Shown: piece after piece, positions 30,395 through 38,957 of the stretch | How positions within the stretch are numbered: the stretch's first letter is position 1 | Layout: every line of letters begins with the position of its first letter | From: Mycobacterium colombiense | Lineage (GTDB): Bacteria; Actinomycetota; Actinomycetes; Mycobacteriales; Mycobacteriaceae | Assembly (NCBI RefSeq): GCF_003284935.1 | Contig: NZ_QMEV01000008.1 | Location: forward strand, 1 to 64,000 | DNA length: 64,000 bases | Direction of reading: 5' to 3' | Notes under the pieces: generated by a model | The model's database searches: none | What the model was told of the DNA's origin: nothing | What the model saw: the letters and a program-made list of their open reading frames with translations, nothing else | Translations under genes and position numbers: made by a program

Positions 30395-31350
30395 GGCGTC
30401 TGGAGTACCTCGGATTCCAGCCGCTTAAGCAGTTGTTGCGGCGAATCCAGCAGATGCGCGCTGCCGTGGGCGCGCTTGAAGTACAGGTGCATGTCGTGTT
30501 CCCAGGTGATCGCGATGCCGCCGTGCAGCTGGATGCCCTCGGCGGCCACGATGTTCAACGCCTCGGTGGCGGCCAGGCGGGCGGCGGCGGCGTTGGTGGG
30601 GCTGGGGGCCTCGCAGGCGTCGGCGACCACGGCCTTGGCGGCGGCGACGGTGACATACAGATCCGCCATCCGATGCTTGAGCGCCTGGAAGCTGCCGATC
30701 GGACGGCCGAATTGCACTCGGTCCTTGGCGTATTCGACGGTCAGCTCCAAACAGCGTTCGGCGGCGCCGATCTGCTCGGCGGCCAGCAGGATGGCCGCCG
30801 CATCCGCCAGGCCCGGGTCGGTGCCGATCGGCTCGGTCTGCTCGGCCTTGAGCCGCGCCAGGCGCCGGGTCGGGTCCATGGTGGTCAGCGGCTCGGCGCC
30901 GAATCGGGTCCACCTGCTCAGCCGGCCGTCCTCGACCCCGACGACGACGTCGGCGATGTCGCCGTTGACCACATAGTCTGCGTCGAGGACCAGCGCGCCG
31001 ATCGCGGCGCCCTCGGCGAGGCCTTCCAACGTCGTGGCGTCCGGCTCGTCCGCGCTCAGCAGCGCCAGCTCCGCCAGGGTGGTGCCGAGCAGCGGGGAAG
31101 GCACCAGGGCGCGGCCCAGCTCCTGTAAAACCGTTGCGGCATCGGCCAATTCGCCACCGGCGCCGCCGAGTTCCTCGGGAATGACCAGGGCCGCGGCGCC
31201 GACCTGCTCGCACAGCAGCTGCCACAGCGACTCGTCGTAGCCCTTGTCTGATTCCATGGCCGCGCGCACGGCGGCCGGGCCCGCGTGCTTGGCGACCAGG
31301 GCGGCGACGGTCTCGGCCAGCATGCGCCGTTCTTCGTTCATCGCTGTCAT
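30391..31350 (-). CDS. fadE33: Acyl-CoA dehydrogenase FadE33
   Basis: One subunit of the KstR2-controlled acyl-CoA dehydrogenases acting on HIP-derived CoA esters. 319 aa, shorter than the canonical 380, as usual for the alpha/beta heteromeric steroid ACADs. Recognisable segments are YAKDRVQFGRPIGSFQALKHRMAD and LHGGIAITWEHDMHLYFKRA. The start ATG 31350 overlaps the fadE32 stop (ATGA). In mycobacteria such short FadEs pair with a partner (FadE31 or FadE32) to build a heterotetramer with one FAD per dimer. Confidence 0.93.
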   Translation of the reverse strand: MTAMNEERRMLAETVAALVAKHAGPAAVRAAMESDKGYDESLWQLLCEQVGAAALVIPEELGGAGGELADAATVLQELGRALVPSPLLGTTLAELALLSADEPDATTLEGLAEGAAIGALVLDADYVVNGDIADVVVGVEDGRLSRWTRFGAEPLTTMDPTRRLARLKAEQTEPIGTDPGLADAAAILLAAEQIGAAERCLELTVEYAKDRVQFGRPIGSFQALKHRMADLYVTVAAAKAVVADACEAPSPTNAAAARLAATEALNIVAAEGIQLHGGIAITWEHDMHLYFKRAHGSAHLLDSPQQLLKRLESEVLQTP

Positions 31351-32291
31351 AGCGCCTCCAGCACTCGCCGCCGATGCTGCTCCGGCGTGCCCCACGCGGA
31401 CCGCAGGGCCTGCACGCGCAGCAGCAGGAGCGACAGGTCGTGCTCCTGCGTGAAGCCGATGGCGCCGTGGGTTTGCAGCGCCGACCGCGCCGCCACCAGG
31501 CCCGCCTCGGACGCCGCCGCCTTGGCCGCGCTGACATCGCGCGGGTCCAGCGTGAGCGCCGCGCCGTACACCAGCGGACGGGCCAGCTCGATGGCGATGT
31601 GCACGTCGGCGAGCTTGTGCTTGATCGCCTGGTACGAGCCGATCACCCGGCCGAACTGGCTGCGCTGCTTGGCGTAGTCGACCGCCCCGTCGCGCAGCGC
31701 CTCGGCCGCACCGATCAGCTGGGCCGCCGTGGCCAGCGCGCCGAACTCGTAGGCGCGCTTGATATCCGCCTGCCACGACGACCCGGTCGCGGTCACGTCA
31801 TACAGCCGCCGGCTGGGGTCGACCGACTCGTGGACCTCGCCCGGCGCCGCCTCGGTGACGCCGTCTTCGCCGGCCAGCAGCACCAGCCCGGCCGCGTCGG
31901 CGTCCACCGCGCGCGGCGTCTGCGGGGGCAGCGCGACGGTGGCGATCAGCTCACCGGACGCCAATTCTGCGCACCGCCCGGCTTGATCGCCCGAGGCGAG
32001 CAAAACCGGTGCCACGGCGATGGATTCGGCCACCGGGCCCGGCACGCACCAGCGTCCCAGGCGCTCGATGGCGACGACGAGGTCGACCGGGTCGGCCCCG
32101 ATACCGTCGAATTCCTCCGGCACGGCCAACGCGGTGACGCCCAGGTTGGCCAACTGCTCCCAGACCTTGCGGCCGGGTGCGGTGTCGCCCGCCGACCACG
32201 CGCGCACCGCGGCGGGCAGATCCGCCGCGCCGAGCGCGGCGTCGATGCTGGCCGCGAAGTCGCGCTGCTGTTCGTCTAGCGCAAATTTCAC
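31347..32291 (-). CDS. fadE32: Acyl-CoA dehydrogenase FadE32
   Basis: 314 aa from GTG 32291, which overlaps the fadE31 stop (GTGA). Typical ACAD segments are LAVPEEFDGIGADPVDLVVAIE, YAKQRSQFGRVIGSYQAIKHKLAD and LQTHGAIGFTQEHDLSLLLLR. In M. tuberculosis fadE31-33 act late in HIP degradation on open ring C/D intermediates. Its position between fadE31 and fadE33 with overlapping ends supports equal expression of the three subunits. Confidence 0.93.
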   Translation of the reverse strand: MKFALDEQQRDFAASIDAALGAADLPAAVRAWSAGDTAPGRKVWEQLANLGVTALAVPEEFDGIGADPVDLVVAIERLGRWCVPGPVAESIAVAPVLLASGDQAGRCAELASGELIATVALPPQTPRAVDADAAGLVLLAGEDGVTEAAPGEVHESVDPSRRLYDVTATGSSWQADIKRAYEFGALATAAQLIGAAEALRDGAVDYAKQRSQFGRVIGSYQAIKHKLADVHIAIELARPLVYGAALTLDPRDVSAAKAAASEAGLVAARSALQTHGAIGFTQEHDLSLLLLRVQALRSAWGTPEQHRRRVLEAL

Positions 32292-33433
32292 TTCTTGCCC
32301 CCGGACTTTTCGCGCGGCAGGCCCAGCAACCGCTCGGAGATGATGTTGCGCTGAATCTCGTTGGTCCCGGCGTAGATCGGGCCGCCCAGCGCGAACAGCA
32401 GACCTTCGGTCCACCGGCTGGTCAGTTCCCCGTCGGCGGCCAGCAGATCGAGCGCGGTCTGGTGCAATTCGACGTCGAGGTCGGACCAGAACACTTTGGT
32501 CACCGACGACTCGGCGCCCAGCTCGCCGCCGAGGCCCAGCCGGGTCACCGTGCCGAACGTTTGCAGCCGGTAGGCCTGCGCCTTGATCCAGCCGTCGGCC
32601 ACGCGGTCGGCGAACGCGTCGGGTGAGCCGCTGTCCTGCCAGAGCCGCACCAGCCGCTCGGCGGTGGCCAGGAAGCGGGCCGGGCTGCGCAGGGACATGC
32701 CGCGCTCGTTGCTCGACGTGCTCATGGCCGCCCGCCAACCGTCGTGCGGGGTGCCGATCACGTCCTCGTCGGGCACGAAGACGTCGTCGAGGAAGATTTC
32801 ACCGAAGCCGGTGTCACCGCCCAGCTGGACGATGGGCCGCACCGTGACGCCCTTGGCCTTCAGGTCGAACATGAAGTACGTCAGCCCGTTGTGTCGCTCG
32901 GCCCCCGGGTCGGAACGGAAGAGCCCGAAACCCCGCTCGGCGAACGGGGCTCGCGAACTCCAGATCTTCTGCCCGTTGAGTAGCCAGCCGCCGTCGGTCG
33001 CCGTCGCGGTGGACCGCAGCGAGGCCAGGTCGCTGCCGGACTCGGGCTCCGACCACGCCTGCGCCCAGATCTCTTCTCCGCTGGCCATTTTCGGCAGGAT
33101 CCTCATCAGCTGTTCCTCGGTGCCGTGCGCGAACAGCGTCGGCGCCAGCATCGAGGTGCCGTTGGCGCTGGCCCGACCCGGCGCACCGGCCCGGAAGTAT
33201 TCCTCCTCGAACACCACCCAGTGCAGCAGCGGCGCGTCGCGGCCGCCGTACTTCTTCGGCCAGGTGATCACCGAGAGGCCGGCGTCGAACAGCACGCGGT
33301 CCCATTTCCGGTGTTGGGCAAAGCCGTCGGCGTTGTCGTATGACTTGGTCGGGATCGAATCGGCGTTGGCCGACAAGAATTCCCGGACCTCGGCCTGGAA
33401 GGCCAGGGTGTCTTCGTCCAGATCCAGATCCAT
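32288..33433 (-). CDS. fadE31: Acyl-CoA dehydrogenase FadE31
   Basis: 381-aa, near full-length ACAD subunit with FAD-binding SEPESGSDLASLRSTA, NGQKIWSSRA and the C-terminal FAD/tetramer segment GGPIYAGTNEIQRNIISERLLGLPRE. It starts at ATG 33433, overlapping the fadD3 stop by 1 nt (TGATG). The full C-terminal FAD motif contrasts with shorter FadE32/FadE33 and suggests FadE31 supplies the FAD-binding half of a heteromer. Confidence 0.94.
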   Translation of the reverse strand: MDLDLDEDTLAFQAEVREFLSANADSIPTKSYDNADGFAQHRKWDRVLFDAGLSVITWPKKYGGRDAPLLHWVVFEEEYFRAGAPGRASANGTSMLAPTLFAHGTEEQLMRILPKMASGEEIWAQAWSEPESGSDLASLRSTATATDGGWLLNGQKIWSSRAPFAERGFGLFRSDPGAERHNGLTYFMFDLKAKGVTVRPIVQLGGDTGFGEIFLDDVFVPDEDVIGTPHDGWRAAMSTSSNERGMSLRSPARFLATAERLVRLWQDSGSPDAFADRVADGWIKAQAYRLQTFGTVTRLGLGGELGAESSVTKVFWSDLDVELHQTALDLLAADGELTSRWTEGLLFALGGPIYAGTNEIQRNIISERLLGLPREKSGGKK

Positions 33434-34968
33434 CAGTCCAGCTCTCGCAGTTGTGGTTTGACCACCTTGCCGCCGGCATTGCGCGGCAACGCGTCGACGA
33501 ACCGCACCGACCGTGGTGCCTTGAAGTTCGCCAAATGTTCACGGGTGTAAGCGATCACGGATTGCTCGTCGAGTTCTGCGCCGGGCCGGGTCACCAGGTA
33601 CGCCCGGCCCACCTCGCCGAGCCGCTCGTCGGGGACTCCGATCACCGCGGCGTCGGCCACGCCGTCCATCCGGGCCAGCACCTGCTCGACCTCGGCGGGG
33701 TAGACGTTGAATCCACCGCAGATGTACATGTCTTTGAGTCGATCGGTGATGCGCAGGTTGCCCGCGGGGTCGACGGCGCCGATGTCACCGGTGTGCAGCC
33801 ACCCGTCGGCGTCGATGGCCGCCGCGGTGGCCTCGGGGTCGTCGAGGTAGCCCAGCATCACGTTCGGCCCGCGCAGCAACACCTCTCCCGATTCCCCGGG
33901 TGAATCGGCGTCGATGCGCAATTCGAAGTCGGCGAACGGGCGCCCGCAGGTGGTCGCCACGGTGACCGCGTCGTCGTCGGCGCGGCACATGGTGCCCATG
34001 CCGTTGGCCTCGGTCAGCCCGTAGGCGGTCAGCACGATGTCGATGTCGAGTTCGGATTGCATGCGCTCCACCAGCACCACCGGCACTGTGGCCGCCCCGG
34101 TCACCGCGAACCGCAATGAGCTCAGGTCGTAGTCGTCGCGCGCCGGGTGGTCGAGCAGGGTCTGGTAGATGGTGGGCGGCCCGGGCAGCACGGTGATGCG
34201 GTGTCGCTCGATGGCCTGCAGCGCGCGCAGCGGGTCGAAGGTCAGGTGGGGGATCAGCGTGGCACCGGTCTGCAGGCAGGCCAGGATGCCGGCCTTGTAG
34301 CCGAAGTTGTGGAAGAAGGGGTTGATGCACAGGTAGCGGTCGTCGCTGGTGATCTTGCCGTTGGCCGCCCAGGCCGCCGAGGCCGACAGCGACTGCCGGT
34401 GCGCGCACAGCACGCCTTTGCTGCGGCCGGTGGTACCGGACGTGAAAAGGATGTCGCTGACGTCGCCGGGGGCGACGGCCGACGCGCGAGCGACGACCGC
34501 GTCGAGGTCGGTGCCCTGCGCGACAAAGTCGTCCCACGTGCCGTCGTCCGCCTCGATCGGTATCCGCACGACATTGCGCAGCGCGGGCAGTGCGGCGCGG
34601 TCCAGGTCGGCGAGGCGGTCGTGGCCGAGGAATTGGCCCATCCCGAACAACACCGGCGCCTCGGTGCGGGCCAGGATGTCGGTGGCCTCGGCGGCGGTGT
34701 AGCGGGTGTTCAGCGGCACCATCGCGGCCCCGGCGTGGTGGATGGCCAGGCAGGCCACCACCCAGTGCCAGGTGTTCGGCGACCAGATGGCCACCCGGTC
34801 GCCCGCTCGCACCCCCAGATCGATGAGCGCGGCGGCCGCGCGGTGGACTTCGGCGCGCAGGCCGGCGGCGGTGAAGGACCGCTCGTCGGTGATCAGCGCG
34901 TCGTGCTCGGGCAGCTGGCTCGCGAAACGATCCAGCGCCGCGGGCACCGTGCGCGGATCGTTGGTCAT
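33433..34968 (-). CDS. fadD3: HIP-CoA ligase FadD3
   Basis: Acyl-CoA synthetase that activates HIP, the C/D-ring propionate released by HsaD, and so starts the KstR2 branch. 511 aa from ATG 34968 (AGGAG 9 nt upstream); the frame is open to 35061, which would cover the operator. ANL-family motifs are LFTSGTTGRSKGV (ATP loop), AYGLTEANGMG, GWLHTGDIG, RLKDMYICGGFNVYPAEVE and the C-terminal catalytic Lys in RNAGGKVVK. HIP-CoA is the known KstR2 effector, so FadD3 also makes the inducer. Confidence 0.95.
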   Translation of the reverse strand: MTNDPRTVPAALDRFASQLPEHDALITDERSFTAAGLRAEVHRAAAALIDLGVRAGDRVAIWSPNTWHWVVACLAIHHAGAAMVPLNTRYTAAEATDILARTEAPVLFGMGQFLGHDRLADLDRAALPALRNVVRIPIEADDGTWDDFVAQGTDLDAVVARASAVAPGDVSDILFTSGTTGRSKGVLCAHRQSLSASAAWAANGKITSDDRYLCINPFFHNFGYKAGILACLQTGATLIPHLTFDPLRALQAIERHRITVLPGPPTIYQTLLDHPARDDYDLSSLRFAVTGAATVPVVLVERMQSELDIDIVLTAYGLTEANGMGTMCRADDDAVTVATTCGRPFADFELRIDADSPGESGEVLLRGPNVMLGYLDDPEATAAAIDADGWLHTGDIGAVDPAGNLRITDRLKDMYICGGFNVYPAEVEQVLARMDGVADAAVIGVPDERLGEVGRAYLVTRPGAELDEQSVIAYTREHLANFKAPRSVRFVDALPRNAGGKVVKPQLRELD

Positions 34969-35056
34969 GGAATGCTCCTGTAGCAGCGCTGGCCCGATGT
35001 GATTGCCCGGTTTCTCCTCACGCCGCCCCGCGGCGCGCATCGTCACCGAGCTACAA

Positions 35057-35070
35057 AGCAAGTGCTTGGT
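35057..35070. promoter_or_regulatory. KstR2 operator, fadD3/fadE30
   Basis: AGCAAGTGCTTGGT fits the published KstR2 motif ANCAAGNNCTTGNT exactly. It sits in the fadD3-fadE30 divergent region and immediately upstream of -10-like TAGCCT (35075-35080). Confidence 0.9.
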
Positions 35071-35074
35071 AGGT

Positions 35075-35080
35075 TAGCCT
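35075..35080 (+). promoter_or_regulatory. fadE30 -10 box, leaderless
   Basis: TAGCCT ends 7 nt before the fadE30 ATG and no Shine-Dalgarno sequence is present, predicting a leaderless mRNA; the KstR2 operator lies just upstream in the -35 region. Confidence 0.55.
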
Positions 35081-35087
35081 ACAGGGC

Positions 35088-36236
35088 ATGCAGGACGTCG
35101 AGGAGTTCCGGGCGGAGGTCCGCTCTTGGCTCGCCGACAATCTGGTCGGCGAATTCGCAGCGCTCAAGGGTCTCGGCGGCCCCGGCCGCGAGCACGAGGC
35201 GTTCGAGGAGCGCCGCGCATGGAATCAGCACCTGGCCAAGGCCGGGCTGACCTGCCTGGGCTGGCCGGTCGAGCACGGCGGCCGTGGGTTGTCCACCGCG
35301 CACCGGGTGGCCTTCTACGAGGAGTACGCGAAGGCCGACGCCCCGGACAAGGTCAACCACTTCGGCGAAGAGCTGCTCGGCCCGACGCTGATCGCGTTCG
35401 GGACGCCCGAGCAGCAGCAGCGCTTCCTGCCGAAGATCCTCGATGTCACCGAGCTGTGGTGCCAGGGATATTCGGAGCCCGGGGCCGGCAGCGACCTGGC
35501 CAACGTGGCGACCACCGCCGAACTCGACGGCGACGAGTGGGTGATCAACGGCCAGAAGGTGTGGACGTCGCTGGCGCACTGGGCGCAGTGGTGCTTCGTG
35601 GTGGCGCGCACCGAGAAGGGCTCCAAGCGCCACGCCGGCTTGTCATATCTGCTGGTGCCGCTCGATCAGCCGGGCGTGCAGGTCCGGCCGATCGTCCAGC
35701 TGACCGGCGACTCGGAATTCAACGAGGTGTTCTTCGACGACGCCCGCACCGAGGCTTCCCTGGTGGTCGGCGAGCCCGGGGACGGCTGGCGGGTCGCCAT
35801 GGGCACGCTGACCTTCGAGCGCGGCGTGTCGACGCTCGGGCAGCAAATCCGTTATGCCCGTGAGCTTTCCAACCTGGCCGAGCTCGCTCAGCGCACCGGC
35901 GCCGCGGACGACCCGTTCATTCGCGAGCGGCTGACGCGGGCGTGGACCGGGTTGCGCGCCATGCGCAGCTACGCGCTGGCCACCATGGACGTCGAGCAGC
36001 CCGGCCAGGACAATGTGTCAAAGCTGTTGTGGGCCAACTGGCATCGCGACCTCGGTGAGCTGGCCATGGACGTCGTCGGCAAGCCGGGGCTGACCCTGAC
36101 CGACGGCGAGTTCGACGAATGGCAGCGGCTGTTCCTGTTCACCCGCGCCGACACCATCTACGGCGGGTCCAACGAGATCCAGCGCAACATCATCGCCGAG
36201 CGGGTGCTCGGCCTACCCCGAGAGGTTAAGGGATGA
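35088..36236 (+). CDS. fadE30: Acyl-CoA dehydrogenase FadE30
   Basis: Dehydrogenates HIP-CoA (or its 5-hydroxy form) in the first beta-oxidation round of ring C/D catabolism. 382 aa with the complete ACAD set: CQGYSEPGAGSDLANV, NGQKVWTSLAHWA, LTGDSEFNEVFFDDA and YGGSNEIQRNIIAERVLGLPRE. ATG 35088 is at the predicted transcription start. ipdF begins 4 nt inside its 3' end (overlap at 36233). Confidence 0.95.
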   Translation: MQDVEEFRAEVRSWLADNLVGEFAALKGLGGPGREHEAFEERRAWNQHLAKAGLTCLGWPVEHGGRGLSTAHRVAFYEEYAKADAPDKVNHFGEELLGPTLIAFGTPEQQQRFLPKILDVTELWCQGYSEPGAGSDLANVATTAELDGDEWVINGQKVWTSLAHWAQWCFVVARTEKGSKRHAGLSYLLVPLDQPGVQVRPIVQLTGDSEFNEVFFDDARTEASLVVGEPGDGWRVAMGTLTFERGVSTLGQQIRYARELSNLAELAQRTGAADDPFIRERLTRAWTGLRAMRSYALATMDVEQPGQDNVSKLLWANWHRDLGELAMDVVGKPGLTLTDGEFDEWQRLFLFTRADTIYGGSNEIQRNIIAERVLGLPREVKG

Positions 36237-37021
36237 GTCTGTCCGAAGCTCCCAAAGAGATTGCCGGACACGGACTTCTGCAAGGCAAGGTGGTGGTGGT
36301 GACCGCCGCCGCCGGCACCGGGATCGGCGCGGCGACCGCGCGGCGGGCGCTGGCCGAGGGTGCCGACGTGCTGATCTCCGACCACCACGAACGCCGGCTG
36401 GGGGAGACCGCCGACGAGCTCGCCGCGCTGGGGCAGGGCCGGGTCGAAAGCGTGCTGTGCGACGTGACGTCGACCGCGCAGATCGATGCGCTGTTCGCGT
36501 CGGCCACCGCGCGGATGGGCCGCGTCGACGTCCTGGTCAACAACGCCGGACTGGGCGGACAGACCCCGGTGGTCGACATGACCGACGAGGAATGGGACCG
36601 CGTCCTGGACGTCACCCTCACGTCGGTGTTCCGCGCCACCCGCGCGGCGTTGCGCTACTTCCGCGAGGCGCCGCACGGCGGGGTGATCGTCAACAACGCC
36701 AGCGTCCTGGGCTGGCGCGCCCAGCACTCGCAGGCGCACTACGCCGCCGCCAAAGCGGGCGTGATGGCGCTGACCCGTTGCAGCGCAATCGAAGCCGCGG
36801 AGTACGACGTGCGGATCAACGCGGTGTCGCCGAGCATCGCGCGGCACAAGTTCCTGGAGAAGACGTCGTCGGCCGATCTGCTCGACCGGCTGTCGGCCGG
36901 TGAGGCCTTCGGCCGGGCCGCCGAGCCGTGGGAGGTGGCGGCCACCATCGCCTTCCTCGCCAGCGACTACTCCAGCTACCTGACCGGCGAGGTCATCTCG
37001 GTTTCCAGCCAGCACCCGTGA
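36233..37021 (+). CDS. ipdF: Short-chain dehydrogenase IpdF
   Basis: SDR of the KstR2 regulon (Rv3559c), proposed to act as the hydroxyacyl-CoA dehydrogenase/reductase on the 5-oxo/hydroxy indane-CoA intermediates. 262 aa with NAD(P)-binding TAAAGTGIG, NNAGLGG and the catalytic Ser-Tyr-Lys in NNASVLGW and YAAAKAG. It is translationally coupled to fadE30. In H37Rv a PPE gene follows; here a different membrane-protein gene does. Confidence 0.9.
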   Translation: MSLSEAPKEIAGHGLLQGKVVVVTAAAGTGIGAATARRALAEGADVLISDHHERRLGETADELAALGQGRVESVLCDVTSTAQIDALFASATARMGRVDVLVNNAGLGGQTPVVDMTDEEWDRVLDVTLTSVFRATRAALRYFREAPHGGVIVNNASVLGWRAQHSQAHYAAAKAGVMALTRCSAIEAAEYDVRINAVSPSIARHKFLEKTSSADLLDRLSAGEAFGRAAEPWEVAATIAFLASDYSSYLTGEVISVSSQHP

Positions 37022-37060
37022 GCTGCGGCATCGCTGACTAGCGCCGGCCCGCGACGTGTT

Positions 37061-37099
37061 TACAATTGTCGACCAACGCGGTTGACGCAGGTGGGAGGG
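37061..37099 (+). promoter_or_regulatory. Promoter and RBS of the 37.1-kb membrane protein gene
   Basis: TACAAT (37061-37066) is a good -10 and overlaps the short palindrome ACAATTGT; GGGAGGG (37093-37099) is a strong RBS before GTG 37104. Confidence 0.5.
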
Positions 37100-37103
37100 T
37101 GCA

Positions 37104-38276
37104 GTGAGCGACGGACCGGGTCACCGACCGTGGGGTGAGAACCCGCCTCCCGCAAGCACACCCGGCCAACCGCCCGGCGCCCCGTGGCAATCCGACGCGG
37201 GTTGGCCGCAGCAGTGGGGTCAAGGGGGTCAGCCAACCCCGTACGGGCAACCGGCCTACGGGGCGTGGCCCTCGTCGCCGCCGGTCACCGTCGCCCAGTT
37301 CCACGGGCCGCACGGCGGCCCCGGTCAGCGCAATCGCAAGCCGTGGATCATCGGCCTGAGCGTGGCCGCGGTGGTGCTCGTCGTGGTGGTCATCACCGTG
37401 ATCGCCGTCAGCAGCGGCGGCGGATCCGGCAGCGCCGGTGATGCCGCCAAGGGTTACCTCGAGGCGCTGGCCCGCGGGGACGCGCAAGCCGCGCTCTCCT
37501 ACAGCACCGACCAGCCGGCGTCGAAGGAGTTCCTGACAGACGACATCCTCAAGCGGCAGATCGCGCGGTGGCCGATCACCGACATCAAGATCCTCGACGA
37601 CAATTCCGCTCGCGGTTTCGGTTTCGGGCAGGTGCATGTGTCGGCGAAATTCGGCGACAACACCTCCGACGTGACCATGTCGATCAAGAAGGCCGGCAGC
37701 GACTGGAAGCTCGACCACGCCGCGATCAAGGTGGACACGCTGAACGCGGGCATCGAGCAGGCCGCCGTCAAAACCGCGACGTTCTTCGGCAAGCCCGTCG
37801 GTACCGCACCCGTCTATGTCTTTCCCGGTTGGCTGGACGTCTCGAGCAGCAACCCGAATCTGGCCGTCAACCCGAAAAAGCCTTTCCTGCTTGACAATCT
37901 GACGACATCGGGTGCGTATTTCAACGACCTGGAATTCAAACTCAGCGACAAGGGGTTGGCCGCGACCAGCTCCGCGATCTCGGCGGCGCTGGCCAATTGC
38001 GCGAACTCGACCCAACTGCGACCGGTCGACTGTCCCCAGCACGCCTTCGACTACGACCTGGTGGACGGGACCGCCGTCTGGGGCAAGCCGGACATCAGTG
38101 GCCTGAAGATCAATCTGTTCGACCCCTTCCGGCTCGAGGCGTCCTTCTCCGGGTCGGTCAACTTCCCGCTGACGGCCCAGACCCGCTCCGGCGGCACCAA
38201 GACGAGCGTCGTCAACGCGTTCGTGTCCGGCACCGCCGACGAGTCACAGAACCCGCCGGTGGTCTCGCTGCGCTGA
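37104..38276 (+). CDS. Pro-rich single-pass membrane protein with DUF4878-like extracytoplasmic domain
   Basis: 390 aa, function unknown. The N-terminal about 78 residues are Pro/Gly/Gln-rich and cytoplasmic, then a transmembrane helix (about 80-103, WIIGLSVAAVVLVVVVITVIAV), a Gly/Ser linker, and a domain starting AAKGYLEALARGDAQAALSY, the signature look of DUF4878/lumazine-like NTF2-type extracytoplasmic domains. A further beta-rich region has one Cys pair (LANCANST, VDCPQHA). It sits between ipdF and kstR2, the position of PPE64 in H37Rv, and has its own promoter and RBS, so it need not belong to the steroid regulon. Confidence 0.8.
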   Translation: MSDGPGHRPWGENPPPASTPGQPPGAPWQSDAGWPQQWGQGGQPTPYGQPAYGAWPSSPPVTVAQFHGPHGGPGQRNRKPWIIGLSVAAVVLVVVVITVIAVSSGGGSGSAGDAAKGYLEALARGDAQAALSYSTDQPASKEFLTDDILKRQIARWPITDIKILDDNSARGFGFGQVHVSAKFGDNTSDVTMSIKKAGSDWKLDHAAIKVDTLNAGIEQAAVKTATFFGKPVGTAPVYVFPGWLDVSSSNPNLAVNPKKPFLLDNLTTSGAYFNDLEFKLSDKGLAATSSAISAALANCANSTQLRPVDCPQHAFDYDLVDGTAVWGKPDISGLKINLFDPFRLEASFSGSVNFPLTAQTRSGGTKTSVVNAFVSGTADESQNPPVVSLR

Positions 38277-38322
38277 CGCCGCTGACGACTGGCGCGGACG
38301 GGAAACCGCCCGTCGGTGGCCA

Positions 38323-38345
38323 AGCAAGCGCTTGGTTGATACTCT
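38323..38345 (+). promoter_or_regulatory. KstR2 operator and leaderless promoter of kstR2
   Basis: AGCAAGCGCTTGGT (38323-38336) fits the KstR2 consensus; TACTCT (38340-38345) is a -10 ending 6 nt before the kstR2 GTG, with no Shine-Dalgarno sequence. Autorepression follows directly from this layout. Confidence 0.85.
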
Positions 38346-38351
38346 GATCGG

Positions 38352-38954
38352 GTGGACCGAGTGCCCGGTCAGGCGAACAGCCGGCGAGACGAGCTATTGG
38401 AGCTTGCCGCGACCATGTTCGCCGAGCGTGGATTGCGCGCCACCACCGTCCGGGACATCGCCGACAGCGCCGGCATCCTGTCCGGCAGCCTGTATCACCA
38501 CTTCTCCTCCAAGGAGGAAATGGTCGACGAGCTGTTGCGTAGTTTCCTGGACTGGCTGTTCGCGCGCTACCGCGAGATCGTTGACAGCGAGGCCAACCCG
38601 CTGGAGCGGCTCAAGGGCCTGTTCATGGCGTCGTTCGAGGCGATCGAGCACCGGCACGCGCAGGTCGTCATCTACCAGGACGAAGCCCAGCGGTTGTTGT
38701 CCCAGCCCCGGTTCTCCTACATCGAGGACATGAACCGTCAACAGCGCAAGATGTGGCTCGAGTTGCTCAATCAGGGCGTCGAACAGGGCTACTTTCGGCC
38801 CGACCTCGACGTTGACCTGATCTACCGCTTCATCCGTGACACCACCTGGGTGTCGGTGCGCTGGTATCAACCCGGCGGACCGCTCACCGCGCAAGAGGTG
38901 GGCCAGCAATATCTCGCCATCGTGCTTGGCGGGATCACCAAAGAAGGAGTCTGA
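38352..38954 (+). CDS. kstR2: TetR-family repressor KstR2
   Basis: Controls the HIP-degradation genes and is released from DNA by HIP-CoA. 200 aa, GTG start. The N-terminal HTH is TTVRDIADSAGILSGSLYHHFSSKEEMVDELL; the C-terminal helical ligand domain matches M. tuberculosis KstR2. fadA6 begins 3 nt after the stop and shares the transcript. Confidence 0.96.
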   Translation: MDRVPGQANSRRDELLELAATMFAERGLRATTVRDIADSAGILSGSLYHHFSSKEEMVDELLRSFLDWLFARYREIVDSEANPLERLKGLFMASFEAIEHRHAQVVIYQDEAQRLLSQPRFSYIEDMNRQQRKMWLELLNQGVEQGYFRPDLDVDLIYRFIRDTTWVSVRWYQPGGPLTAQEVGQQYLAIVLGGITKEGV

Positions 38955-38957
38955 AAG